Assembly: GCF_030035675.1 (NCBI RefSeq)
Contig: NC_084480.1
Coordinates: forward strand, 22,897,263-22,961,262
Origin: Rhineura floridana
Taxonomy: Eukaryota; Chordata; Lepidosauria; Squamata; Rhineuridae
Direction of reading: 5' to 3'
Length of the DNA: 64,000 nucleotides
Shown here: one piece after another, positions 10,817 to 21,712 of the stretch
Layout of the letters: each line of letters starts with the position of its first letter
Position numbering within the stretch: position 1 is the stretch's first letter
Program-made: the position numbers and the translations under genes
The notes under the pieces: model-generated
What the model was told of the DNA's origin: nothing
Database searches by the model: none
Seen by the model: only the letters and a program-made list of their open reading frames with translations

Positions 10817-10954
10817 CAGCCTTTCCCAACCAGTGTGCCTCCAGATGTTATTGGACCACAACTCCCATCTTTCCTGACCATTGGCAATGCTGGCTGAGGC
10901 TGATGGGAGTTGTGGTCCAACAACATCTGGAGGCACACTGGTTGAAAAAGGCTG
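10817..10954 (+). mobile_element. 138-bp hAT-type MITE, copy 3
   Basis: Same length and orientation as copy 1. Perfect 8-bp duplication CTGTACAC (10809-10816 and 10955-10962). One end has GGTTGAAAAAGGCTG instead of GGTTGGGAAAGGCTG. Confidence 0.93.
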
Positions 10955-11066
10955 CTGTACACTAAGTACAGGTAGATTACTGATAGATACTATTTGACAA
11001 TTGTAACATTTTTAACAGCTTTTCTACAACTATAAAAATACCCAGCTTTATTTTAACAAGTAAGAA

Positions 11067-11091
11067 GTGTGTGTGTGTGTGTGTGTGTGTT
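11067..11091. repeat. (GT)n microsatellite
   Basis: About twelve uninterrupted GT units. Confidence 0.9.
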
Positions 11092-12395
11092 TGATGACAT
11101 AGGAAGGACAAATAAATATGCTTAAAATTTTTAAATCAGTAGATTCTCCTCTAGGTAAAGAGAATCAAATTACAGCAGACTGTACATCCATTTTTGCATA
11201 ATTGGAATGATGACTCATAGGAGAAAAAAAGCAGCCAGGGATTATTTTAAGTACATTATATTGCACTTTCAAAGAGAGACTCACATAACAATGAGCAATA
11301 CTTTTCTTATGTATTCAATTTTTTAGGGGGGGATGCAAATTTGTACCATTCATTTAGTCTACAGAAATAAAATAAAAAAACCACCCAAACAATGCAGGCA
11401 TTGTGTTTAACTGGTCAAAATGTTTGAGTGGATAGGGGCAGTGTGAAATTATGTCAGATCCACAAGTATATTCATCTTTTTACAGCTATTATTTTGGAGT
11501 TAAGATCTGGGCTGTCTCAGTTATTTCTCTTTTTCCTCTCCAAGGAATCTGGAGGAAGGAAATTAGAATGCTATAGGGAAATTCTAGAGTGACCAACATA
11601 ACTTTTGTAAGCTTCTTTACATACTATATTTATTATATATTATATTTACATTTACATCATATTTTGTGTTTTAGATAATATTATTTGAACTCCAATTAAC
11701 ATTAAACTGTTTGTTAACTGGATTGATCTTCTCTGCAAAAATAATCAAGAAGTATGCCACGGATAGTTTAAATGCTTTCTTTTTATTGTGTTTTAAAAGA
11801 TGCAACCAGTGTAACAGTTTTGCAACCTCAAGAATTTATCTGCAACTTGGATAATTCTATTATCTAAAAGTATGAATAATAATTAAAAAACACATCTTTA
11901 GCAATATATATATAAAGACCTAATGTTTCATGGACAAGTGTCAAACCTATGGTAATCTATATTGGAAACTGTCTGTGTGTGTGAAATTCTGACAAATTAC
12001 CTGTGACCAACATAACGTGACAATTTGTTGTCAGGCACCCACAAACAATTGCTTCCAAAGTAAGATCCTGTGCATATGACACTTTACTATGCATTCACAA
12101 GCAGCAGGTCAGCATTAAGTCCATGTGGGAAGTTGTAATGCCTATGGGAATTTCACAATAAATTTCCCCCAGCAAATTTTCTTTTCAATTTCCCTGTCTC
12201 AAACTCAACAATAACAAAGTTGCCAACTGATACCAGTACTTTAGTGGATGTTTCTGCTTCTTGGCTTTCATTCAAGATAATCATATTGCCAATAGGGGTA
12301 TTAGTCCCTGTATTTGTGGCATTTATTTTAAATTATGTGAAAAATTAATTTGTGTTCAAAACGGCTTTCAACCTTGCACAGGGTTGTATTGTTCT

Positions 12396-14385
12396 TTTTT
12401 TTTTTTTTTCAATAATTTTTATTCAGATTTTCATAAAACATACAAGACAAAATCATAAAACATTCAAAGACAAAAAACAAAATCAAAAATAGTTAAACAA
12501 AAAGAAAAAAAGAAAAAAAAAAACAAAAATAAAAAATAAAGAGTAAAATATTGACTTCCCATTTGTCAAAGATCAAATCAGTTATAAGTCTATAATATAT
12601 AACAATCCTGTCTCTTAAGTCATATTATAAAATCACTTTCCTCCAGTAGTTATCTTACTTAATCATCAAATCTCATAAACATTACTTTATTCTTTCCACA
12701 AAAAGTCAAAGAGAGGTTTCAATTCTTTAAGAAGTATATCTATCAATTTTTTTTTCCAGATAAGCATATCGATTAATCCATCTCATTACTAATTATGATA
12801 ATCTTATTGTCATAACCATAGTCAAAATAAACATTTCAATTAATCCATCACATCAGAATCTGTTAGGTTCAATAATTTCAGTAGCCATTGTTCTATTATC
12901 TCTATTAGTTCCATTTTCCATCTTCCATCTTCAGTAGTCTTGTTAAGTCCAGTAATTTCAATATCCAATCTTCCATTATCAGTATTCCATAATAATCTTG
13001 CTGTCAAAGCCATAGTCATATAGTAAGAGTCTGATGGGGATTACCTCTATCCCAAATATTTTCTTGCCATCCATTCTGAATAGGTTGCTGAAATACTGCT
13101 GTAAAATCATATCTCTGTTCTTTTTTTCAAAATACACTGGGTCATCTCTTAAAAGTTTTTCCATTGTCACATGGCTGCAGTTAATTCCATAGATTTTCTC
13201 TATATTGGGCTCCATCACATCATTCCAGTCCAGAAGATTATCCATGCCATTGATAACTTTATCTCTAGAATCTTCATTCATTTCTTCAGAGATAACATTG
13301 AGTTCCAAACAATAGATTTTATTTCTAAAGTCCATAGACTCCAAATCTTGTTCCTGTTCCACGTTGGTTCCAATCTCCGGGATCTCCTCTCTCACAGGGA
13401 CCCCTATTCCAGTCTCCAGGGTCACCTCTCTCACAGGGACCCCTGTTCCAATCTCCGGGGTCTCCTCTCTCACAGGGACCCCTTCCAGGGTCACCTCTCT
13501 CACAGGGACCCTTATATCTTTAATCTCCTGCTTCATTTTACTCAATTCAATTTTCATTATCTCAATCTCATCCATTATTTTCTGAAACATAGTTATTTCC
13601 AGATTTTCAGCCACTTTCTTAATTGCCATTTTAAAAGAAAAATATAGGAAAACCACTTCTTATTTCAGCAACAATTGGGTTAATACTCCAAACTTGGTGA
13701 CATCACAGTATAAACAGAGCAGACAGCCTTATCTCTCCAATAGTTAAGTAAACAAAATGCAGTTCCCAGGATCGAAACAATTAATGGCAATCGTCAAGAA
13801 ACAGATTCGTCAAAATAAAATAGACCAAAAAGAGAGTAGTCTCAAAACAGTATAATATTTTTCAAAATAAAAATCTGGAATAGAAATCCCTCTTCTGTGT
13901 ATATCTTTAGAATGCAAATCCAGGACAGCTTTTTGCAACAAAAACAGAGATAAGCTATTAATTAGTGCGTAGCAGAGAGAAGTTATGGCTCCCCAGTGAG
14001 ATGTCAAAAACTGATCAATCTGGCAAATCTCTTTTAAACAGCAACAATTTAAGTCAAGTAAAAGAAAAATATAGAAAGAAGGGTGCTTGCCTGTTAGTGC
14101 GTTCTCTCTTAGAAGATAAGGTGAACGTTCGCTTTATCAGATAGAGCTTGCTGTTAAAAATCCGTCCCACCTTCGTCGGCTGGACCTCGTCCCATAAATT
14201 AATGAGATCTGGTCGTCCCAACAAAAATAGGCTTTGAGGTTAATCTCTTCGTTTCTCCCTACCCGGGAGAAGTTTAATCAGTCAAAAAAAAAAGAAAAAA
14301 CTGACTGATATATCTGAATAAGCTTCTTTTGAGGCAGGAGCCCGTCTCAAAAGCAGGCACAGGCTAAGTCACCCTTCCCGGAAGT
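12396..14385 (-). mobile_element. Full-length L1-like non-autonomous element (HAL1-like), copy 1
   Basis: The element reads on the minus strand. The 5' end (ACTTCCGGGAAGGGTGACTT) lies at about 14385, followed by a 0.75-kb leader, an open ORF1-like gene (12979-13629), a 0.58-kb 3'UTR and poly(A) at 12396. The target duplication CACAGGGTTGTATTGTTCT flanks it exactly (12377-12395 and 14386-14404). A long duplication plus poly(A) means target-primed insertion by L1 machinery. No RT or endonuclease frame exists in it. Colinear with 60051-62193 and a few percent different by eye. Confidence 0.93.
12979..13629 (-). CDS. ORF1-like protein of HAL1-like element, copy 1
   Basis: 216 residues from the ATG at 13629 (MAIKKVAENLEI). 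The N-terminal half is a short coiled coil (KIELSKMKQEIKD). Then comes a tandem 13-residue repeat of the type GVPVREETPEIGT (four units, one shortened). The C-terminal half has LLDWNDVMEPNIEKIYGINC, then DDPVYFEKKNRDMILQQ and FGIEVIPIRLLLYDYGFD. The C-terminal half resembles the RNA-binding part of squamate L1 ORF1 proteins, which I infer as its role. Eleven residues present in copy 2 (region KQNLRQGCKEL) are missing here. The frame is open throughout. Confidence 0.75.
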   Translation of the reverse strand: MAIKKVAENLEITMFQKIMDEIEIMKIELSKMKQEIKDIRVPVREVTLEGVPVREETPEIGTGVPVREVTLETGIGVPVREEIPEIGTNVEQEQDLESMDFRNKIYCLELNVISEEMNEDSRDKVINGMDNLLDWNDVMEPNIEKIYGINCSHVTMEKLLRDDPVYFEKKNRDMILQQYFSNLFRMDGKKIFGIEVIPIRLLLYDYGFDSKIIMEY

Positions 14386-15481
14386 CACAGGGTTGTATTG
14401 TTCTGAGGCAAAGCAAGAGTCAGCTTCCGAGATGAATGTTTGTTTCTCTAGATGATTGCATCTGGTCAGTGTAGCTAGGGAGAGCCAACGAAGACCGGCC
14501 TGCCTCCTTGATACATCTGAGTGGAAGGGGATACATGCTTCAAGAAAACTGGTGAGGGTCTTGTAGAAAAATATCAGTTCTACCCTTTTCTCTACCAAAA
14601 ATTTCTAAACCAAAACTTTTCAGAGAAAGAAGTATGACAATCCTAAAGAGGGATTTAAATAGCACACATGACAACACATTTACGCTATGCAAGTTGCACA
14701 TTGTGGTATTATGTTCATTACGAGAACTGTTGCATTTAAAGCACTCTTCAGGTAATGGCATATTTTCTTGATGCTAACAACCTCAAAGAAGAGAATAAAG
14801 TTAAAGCTTGTAGATTTTAATTTTAATTTGTTGGGGGGAAGGATGTGTTTTGGTGACCAACATAACACCACATTGTGCAACTTACATAGCATAAATGTGT
14901 TGTCATGTGTGTTTTTTAAATCCCTTTTTAGGACTGTCATAATTCTTTCCCTGAGAATTTCATAATTATTAGGCTTCTTATTTGTGCTATGTCATCAATG
15001 TACAGCAACTTACAGAGTTTTATTATCCTAAGCTCATCTGATTTTGTTCCTAACAAAATTTTTTCTCAGTTTCCAAATGAGAAAGCAAAACTATCAATAC
15101 AATGAAGAGTCATTAACCTATCATCTGTTTTCTTGTGTACGTCTTTAACTGAAGATCGTTTAAAAACAGAGGAATTTGAGTCATCTTGCATGCCATGCTT
15201 CTGATTGTTTTACTCATGTGCAAAATGCCAATTTGAAAAACTATTGACAGATTATGACATTTTGGAAAATTATCTTTAAAATTATATGGAATATGTTAAC
15301 TGTATATGAAAATGAAAAATGTCTCTGTAGGTTGACATTTTAATGGAATTATGCTGTAGTGTAATTCTCATGGAGGTAGTGGCATGAAAAATCAATGGAA
15401 CTTCTTGAGAGTAAATAGCATAAAGACATTGCCCACATATGCCTCCTGTGGTTTTATTCTTGAGAGCTGGCTGAGACATAG

Positions 15482-15645
15482 AAATCATAGAATAGTAGAG
15501 TTGTAAGGGGCCTATAAGGCCATCGTGTCCAACCCCCTGCTCGATGCAGGAATCCAGGTTAAAGCATCCCCGACAGGTGGCTGTCCAACTGCCTCTTGAG
15601 TGCCTCCAGTGCTGGAGAGCCCACCACCTCCCTCCCCGGCAGTAT
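15482..15645 (-). mobile_element. CR1 LINE 3' end
   Basis: Begins ATCATAGAATAGTAGAGTTG (the inverse of the CR1 terminal octamer region) and continues with GTCCAACCCCCTGCTCGATG, a well-known CR1 3' sequence of birds and reptiles. It lies only about 40 bp from the CPLX4 exon 1 donor. Confidence 0.85.
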
Positions 15646-15685
15646 GGATCAGTTACATGCCAATAATACAGGAACGTATACTCAC

Positions 15686-15852
15686 TTCTCCTGTATCATT
15701 TGCTTTTGATATTCCTCATATTCTTCCCGGGTCATTCTGGCTGCTGTAGCTGGATCAGTAGGAGCAGCTTCATCCTTGTTTACTTCACCCCCTCCGCCAA
15801 GTCCCAATTTTTTCACTTGGTTGCTCAACATATTTTTCATTAGAAAAGCCAT
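15686..15852 (-). CDS. CPLX4: CPLX4 (complexin-4) first coding exon, partial gene
   Basis: Encodes 55 codons plus two bases, starting [20 protein letters not shown] and ending [16 protein letters not shown]. Human complexin-4 has the same N-terminus and the same [17 protein letters not shown] start of the accessory helix. Complexins bind assembled SNARE complexes and clamp or promote vesicle fusion; CPLX4 works at retinal ribbon synapses and is prenylated at its C-terminus. The ATG at 15852 was chosen by homology; the upstream in-frame codons read [10 protein letters not shown] from a non-ATG start and are leader. The donor is GTGAGT. Later exons (central helix and CAAX end) were not found down to position 1 and should lie outside the window. 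Same strand as LMAN1, downstream of it, as in human. Confidence 0.93.
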
Positions 15853-16257
15853 TTTCCCCTTCTCTTTCCCCCTCCCCCCCAAAATGCTGCCTTCCTAAAA
15901 AATTGAAAAACCAGCCAAGAACAGAAAAACACAGCCTTGAAAGAAAAGAATAAACTAGCCAGCAAATGGAATTTTTACCACCCTGCACAGATCTTGAAGG
16001 GCACCGTGCTAGTGAAAACACAACGCCAAACTCAGATTGTTATGCATAATCTGGATTAACGCAGTGAATTCCTTAGTATCCACAGGCAGATGGTTCAGAT
16101 TACTCAGAGGAAAAAATAATTAGATGCAGCTACCTACTTTTTTATATTAATACCTTAAGCCAATTTTAATTTTTAGAAAAACAAAAAGAAAAAATGGTTA
16201 ACATTGAGACAATACTAGGATTTCCTTCGTTTTGAGACCTTTAAAGGATGCCGCTGA

Positions 16258-18153
16258 TTGATCAAAGTGCTTGGATTTAAATGGTGGGACCTGGTTGATT
16301 ACATGAGTACTGTGATAGGGGTCAGCAAATCATGTTACGGTAAGGTAAGGGCGACAAAGAGGGAATTCTTTGCTGCCTCTATTGCATCAGCAGAGTGCTG
16401 TCCCAGGAGGTTGTTCCAAGTGGTCCGAAGCCTGGTCGGTCCAGCTGCTCAGGAACCCTTGGAACAGTCCAAGGCCTCCTGTGACAAATTGGCAAAGCAC
16501 TTTGCTGATAAAATCGAGCACCTGAGGAGCTTGATTCCGTGCGCCGTGGATACAGTGAGTGAGCTAGAGGTGACCAGCTGCAAACCGGTCAAATGGGATC
16601 GATTTCGGCCTCTTCCTTCTGAGGATGTGGACAAGGTGCTCTCATCTGTAAGGCCTACCACTTGTCTAAATGACCCTTGCCCATCGTGGCTCCTTATGAG
16701 CTGCAAAGAGAGATTGGGTGAGGAGATCAAGGCAATGGTTAATGCATCCCTGCAAGGGGATGTTATGCCACTAGCCCTCAAGGAGGCTATTATTAAACCA
16801 ATCTTAAAGAAGTCCTCCTTGGATCCCCAAATCTTAAACAACTTCCGCCCAATCTCGAACTTACCATTCTTGGGCAAGGTCATTGAGAGAGTGGTGGCAA
16901 ATCAGTTGCAGGCACACTTGGATGAAACGGATTACTTAGATCCATACCAATTGGGTTTCAGGACTGGACACGAAACTGAAACAGCCTTGGTCGCTCTGGT
17001 CGATGATATGAGGAGGGCAATGTATAGGGGAGAAATCACCTTCCTTGTCCTCCTGGATCTCTCAGCGGCTTTTGATACCGTAGACCACGGTATCCTTCTA
17101 GATCGCCTGGAGAGTTTGGGATTGGGAGGCACAGTTTTACGGTGGTTCCACTCCTTTCTCTCTGATAGGCGCCAACAGGTAGCATTGGATGATGAGGTTT
17201 CAGACCCTTGGCCTCTCAATTGTGGTGTGCCACAGGGTTCTATCCTCTCTCCCATGCTATTTAACATCTATGTAAAGCCGCTGGGAGAGATCATCAGGAG
17301 ATTTGGGCTGCAGTGTCACCAATATGCGGATGACACTCAGCTCTATCTCTCATTCAAGTCTTCACCAGAGAGGGCTGTGGAGACCATGTCCAAGTGCCTG
17401 GAATCCGTGAGTGGATGGATGGGCAGGAACAGGTTGAAGTTGAACCCTGATAAGACCAAGGTACTACTTGTGGGAGACAAGCGAGGGTTAGGAGATGTTG
17501 ACCTGGTGTTTGATGGGGTGAAATTGCCCCTACAGGACCAGGTCCGCAGCCTCGGGGTTGTTCATGATTCCAAGCTGTCCATGGAGGCTCAGATTTCGGC
17601 TGTGAGCCGGGCAGCTTGGTATCAATTACACCTTATACGTAGGCTGCAACCCTACCTCCCTGTTCAACAGCTTCCACTCGTGGTGCATGCCCTGGTCACC
17701 TCTCGTCTGGACTACTGTAATGCGCTCTACGTGGGGTTACCCTTGAAAACGACCCGGAAATTACAACTTGTACAGAATGCAGCGGCGTGCCTACTTACCA
17801 ACAGCCGCTGCCGGGACCACATAACGCCAGTATTATTTCATCTACACTGGCTACCGGTTGCTTTCCGGGCCCGATTCAAGGTGTTGGTTCTAACCTTTAA
17901 AACCCTGTACGGTTTCGGCCCAGCTTACGTGAAAGAGCACCTCCACCGCCACCAACTATGCCGCCCAACTAGATCAGCCACACAAGGCCTTCTCTCAATC
18001 CCGCCAACCAAAATAGTTAGGTTGGTGGGTACTAGGGAAAGAGCCTTTTCCGTGGCGGCCCCCACTCTCTGGAACTCCCTCCCATGTGACCTTCAACATG
18101 CCCCTTCCCTAGAGGTTTTCCGCAAGGCCCTGAAGACGTGGCTGTTCCAGTAG
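16258..18153 (+). CDS. L2-type reverse transcriptase (truncated ORF2)
   Basis: 631 open codons; the first 25-30 are flanking DNA, since element homology begins near 16345. RT blocks in order: FRPISNLPFLGKVIERVV, YLDPYQLGFRTGHETETAL, LVLLDLSAAFDTVDH (motif A, about 17050), GVPQGSILSPMLFNIY (motif B), HQYADDTQLYL (motif C, about 17320), RLKLNPDKTKVLLVG and the C-terminal SRLDYCNALYVGLPLK. All catalytic aspartates are present. The N-terminal APE-type endonuclease is absent through 5' truncation. Not a host gene. Confidence 0.9.
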   Translation: MIKVLGFKWWDLVDYMSTVIGVSKSCYGKVRATKREFFAASIASAECCPRRLFQVVRSLVGPAAQEPLEQSKASCDKLAKHFADKIEHLRSLIPCAVDTVSELEVTSCKPVKWDRFRPLPSEDVDKVLSSVRPTTCLNDPCPSWLLMSCKERLGEEIKAMVNASLQGDVMPLALKEAIIKPILKKSSLDPQILNNFRPISNLPFLGKVIERVVANQLQAHLDETDYLDPYQLGFRTGHETETALVALVDDMRRAMYRGEITFLVLLDLSAAFDTVDHGILLDRLESLGLGGTVLRWFHSFLSDRRQQVALDDEVSDPWPLNCGVPQGSILSPMLFNIYVKPLGEIIRRFGLQCHQYADDTQLYLSFKSSPERAVETMSKCLESVSGWMGRNRLKLNPDKTKVLLVGDKRGLGDVDLVFDGVKLPLQDQVRSLGVVHDSKLSMEAQISAVSRAAWYQLHLIRRLQPYLPVQQLPLVVHALVTSRLDYCNALYVGLPLKTTRKLQLVQNAAACLLTNSRCRDHITPVLFHLHWLPVAFRARFKVLVLTFKTLYGFGPAYVKEHLHRHQLCRPTRSATQGLLSIPPTKIVRLVGTRERAFSVAAPTLWNSLPCDLQHAPSLEVFRKALKTWLFQ

Positions 18154-18381
18154 GCCTTTGAGGTCCTTGGGAAGGGTAAATCTCCGTCTATTGTATGCTG
18201 ATAATATAACTGTTTTTATGAATTGATGACTGTTCAGTATTTTATTATTGTTATTAATATGACTGCATTTGTTATTGTTGTATTTTATCTCATTTTAATG
18301 TACATTGCCTAGAGTGGCTATTTGCCAGATAGGCGACAAACAAATTAAATATATTATTATTATTATATTATATATTATTAT
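16340..18381 (+). mobile_element. L2-clade LINE, 5'-truncated, RT frame open
   Basis: Includes the whole RT and C-terminal region, a 3'UTR and the (ATT)n tail. The endonuclease is missing, so it is a dead-on-arrival insertion. The intact frame and shared 3' end with 690-1026 show a recent family. Assignment to L2 rather than another Jockey/CR1-superfamily clade is from memory of reptile copies. Confidence 0.88.
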
Positions 18382-18412
18382 GTTAGACAAAGATGGACCA
18401 AAGAGATTTGTA

Positions 18413-18430
18413 GTGGTGGTGGTGGTGGTG
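18413..18430. repeat. (GGT)n microsatellite
   Basis: Six GGT units shortly after the L2 tail. Confidence 0.8.
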
Positions 18431-18671
18431 CAAAGGGGGAGGTGAATAGGAGTCATCACTAAATGTGAATCAATCCTTTTATCCATTAATATTGTTTTAT
18501 CCCATTGGACTCTGGATTTTAGTCTACTCTGCTCTTTCAGATTCCTCAGTGGTTTATGGTTGGCTGTTGGAACATTGTGCCAAACTTACAATGGATTCTC
18601 TCTATATATTAAAGAACAAATTTCCTGACATTCAATCATACTCTGGCATGTAGAATCATGTAAATCAGATG

Positions 18672-18790
18672 TGAGGAACCTTTGGCCCCCCAGATGTCGT
18701 TGAACTACTGCTCCCATCGTTCCTGGCTATTGGCCATGCTTGCTGGTGCTGATGGGAGCTGCAGTTCAGCAACATCGGGAGGGCCCAAGA
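18672..18790. mobile_element. Old hAT-type MITE remnant
   Basis: Imperfect inverted halves: CCCAGATGTCGTTGAACTAC against GTTCAGCAACATCGGGAGGG, with CTGATGGGAGCTGCAGTTC inside. Related to the CAACTCCCATCAG-bearing MITEs but much older. Confidence 0.6.
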
Positions 18791-20261
18791 CAGTGGTCGA
18801 CCAGTGCTCATTGTGATTACTGAGGCGGAAGGCAGGGAGCCCAGACAGTAGGTGGAGCCAGAGCCAATCAGAAGTAGAGACAACTAATTCTAGTTTTGCC
18901 CCCAATCCTCTTTCCTGATGAGTTTTACAAAGGTAACATTGAGACTAAGGAGGAGGAATCTGACACTCAGTGCCATCCCCTGGAATGGTTAGAAGTAGGA
19001 AGGAAAGGAGGCGAGGGCTGGCTGAAGGCAGACTATGGTTGGTGGGGCACTCCCCCATTTACCCAAATGGACCAGCCTCCACTGGCCAAACAGTCCCCAC
19101 ACCTGATGCAAATAAAGGGGGAAATGAATGCAACCTATGCTGACATTAGCATGTGATGTGGATTCTGGCCGCCATTCCTTCTAAGCAGGGGAGCCACATA
19201 GGCAATAGTGAGTAGAGCTGCTGTAGCAGACTGAACATGCGCGAAGACACAGGTCTCGCAAGAATGCATAGAGGGGTGTAGCTAGTATGTGTACAGAGCA
19301 TCACAGTGGCATAGAATAATTGGATGAGACTGTTGCTATGGCTATGACAAATGTAGGAGTATATATGACTGTATCCAACTGCCATTTTTTAGTCAAGTTT
19401 GCTCCAGTGAAGTGCTTTGCTGAATAAATAACCTAAAAACAGGCTTTGGCTTCGTTATTGAATCTCCTCCAAAAAGAACCTAGTTGTAAATTTCACAACA
19501 CACGACTTTGACCTATTTCTCACTGAGGTGGTAAACCTGTCTCTGGGCTGTACCAACCTCAGAGCAATCATCTGCAGCTCACATGGTTGAATGGCTCTTC
19601 ATTCAAAACATAATCCTGCCTACCACACTGAAAACTCCATGTCAGGGAGAAGCTGTGGTTCTTTATCAGAAGGAAGATTCAGCCATGATGTAAGCCCCTC
19701 TCTTTTAGTCTGAAGTGATACAGTCCAGACCCAATAATATTCCTTTAGTCAGAACTAAGCCTCTCTCAGATTTAGGGAAACGCAAAAATATGCATAACTA
19801 GCTGGTGAGCCAATCTCAGAGAGAAGCTGGAAATCATTTGGCAGTGGTCTAGCTTCCTCCAAGTGATGCAATCTGCATGTTAGATACACCATCTACCAGG
19901 CTGAACAGCGAGGCATCTATCAATCTTGTCCTCCCTGCCATTTATTTGTGATCCCTTGGGTGAATGCCACTGGGTCCAGTTGAGTAATAACTCCATAAAA
20001 TCTGATTACTTCCAAACTGGGACCACCACCCCATCAAGACCAGGGCCAAGTGATACACAAAACCTGGCCTGGTAGTGGCCAAGGCTTCCTCCCCTGTAGT
20101 CATGGCAGTTGCTGCTTATCACCAAACCCAGATCTTTGTGTACTGATGCAAGCTGATGACATGAAAGGGAAAGTGGCAAAAAGACAAGCTATGAAGGAAA
20201 TGATTTTGACAATACAGGAGAAAAAGAAATATGCCAGAAGTGAAATAGTCAACAAGAGGAA

Positions 20262-20335
20262 TGGGGACATCTGTGCACCTCCAGATGTTGCTGGTCTCCA
20301 ACTCCTGTCAGTCACAGCCAAGGCGGCTAACAGGT
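20262..20335. mobile_element. Old hAT-type MITE half
   Basis: CCTCCAGATGTTGCTGGTCT then CAACTCCTGTCAG and CAGCCAAGGCGGC resemble one half of the MITEs. No partner half. Confidence 0.4.
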
Positions 20336-21152
20336 GGGTGGAAAAGATCCATTTCCATTGCACCCAGGGACAGTAGGGGACACAGACTCTTAGCTTTCTT
20401 TTCTTCTTTTTTAAGAAGTTTCTAAGTGTTCTGGAAAAAACTTTTTAGACCAAAGTTTGATCCACCGCCCTCCCACAATTTATGTGAAATGAGCTACCTA
20501 GCTGCTCCAATATCTGCCCTTTTAGGTTTTTAACCAATGAGTGAAGTCAAAGCTGTGGTTGACAAGTGATTTGTTGAACACCTGGCAATAGCTAGAAACC
20601 TTTGCAAGTGCTAAAAAGAGCTGCCTTTTCCTGATTGCATATTGATTAATGGTGTGCATGTGCACATCACCTGAGTTGAGTAAGCTTATGGCTTGCAGCA
20701 GCAGCACATGTTGCCTGCCTGCCCACTTTTCTCTGTGCATTTCTAGCACAGGGTCCAGAAAATCAAAGACGTACCCACAGCACAGAAGGATCCTGGTAGG
20801 CATGCACAGTCAACAACTTCAGTAGTGATGATGATAATAAAAGTGTATATGAAGGGTTTTTCTAATTATTTGCAAAAAAAGCATATTATACATTTTATTT
20901 ATCAAATCATTTTTGTACAGAAATAAAAACTGTACATGTACTTTATGGTGCCATTACAATGTGTTATAGATTTCTAAACATAAGGAGTCATGCAAGTTTA
21001 AATTTTCCTGGGCTGCTGAACAGGGCAGTTTGTCTAATTCAGAAATGTTCTGCAATGACCAACTGGTTTTGACAATAAACTAGTATATGGGGTGTATCTG
21101 TTTTTACATCTCCAGTGTATGTGTATGGAACATATCCAACACCTGTGAAATA

Positions 21153-21712
21153 GATTAGGCTGATCATTGGCTCAGTCGAGCTGCACATTCTTAATGGTGT
21201 GTGTGTGTAAGCTTTTTTAATTTGCTGTAAAATATCAGGACTGTGGAATGTTGCAGTTAAAGCAAGTGGGGGGCTGCCTTTCTGCATGTTTTCCCCTCTC
21301 ACTGCAGAGTTTGTGAATATGACATATGTTTGCACCTCTCTTTTCTTCCTGCGTCCTCCCTTCCCTTTCTATCTTTGCAACAATACTGTGCAGTTGATTA
21401 GGCTGAGAGTTGGTTCAGTCAAGCTGCACATGCTTAGAGTCTGGGTGTGTTATTTTTATTTATCAGGGTTGGCAAGATGTTTTGTTGTTGGTATTTTGCT
21501 TTAAAATATCAGGAATATGGAATGTTGCAGTTAAAGCAATGTGGGGTGCATTGTGCATGCTTTCCCCCCTCACTGCATGGTTTGTGAACATGACATGATA
21601 TATTTGCACCTTGCTTTTCTTTCTGGGTCCTCCCTCTCACTCTTTTATCTTTGTAATCACCCTGTGTGATAGGTTAGGCTGACAGTTGGTTCAGTCAAGC
21701 TGCACAAATTGG
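21153..21712 (+). repeat. Tandem repeat of about 243-276 bp, 2.2 units
   Basis: Units begin at 21153, 21396 and 21672 with GATTAGGCTGA (or GGTTAGGCTGA), then CAGTCAAGCTGCACA. Each contains AAAATATCAGGA, GGAATGTTGCAGTTAAAGCA and GTGAAYATGACAT. Unit 2 has about 33 extra bases. Unit 3 is cut after about 40 bp, where the BovB copy begins. Confidence 0.85.

Larger units (their letters stand above)
1..15685 (-). other. CPLX4: CPLX4 intron 1 (partial)
   Basis: No exon of CPLX4 or any other host gene was recognised here. The interval holds the repeats listed separately. Stretches with nothing recognised: 1-245, 1030-1560, 1720-2100, 2600-3010, 8700-9410, 9560-10810, 10960-12375 (apart from a GT repeat) and 14410-15480. 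Confidence 0.7.

Noticed and set aside
13171-13647. 158-codon frame antisense to the HAL1-like ORF1 (and 210 codons at 60788-61420)
   Set aside because: Both are shadows of the tandem-repeat coding region on the opposite strand. The true frames have the ATG context and conserved C-terminal half.
1-15600. Search for CPLX4 exons 2 and 3
   Set aside because: No stretch encoding the central helix (RDKYRLPK-type) or a C-terminal CAAX was found on the minus strand; they are taken to lie outside the window.
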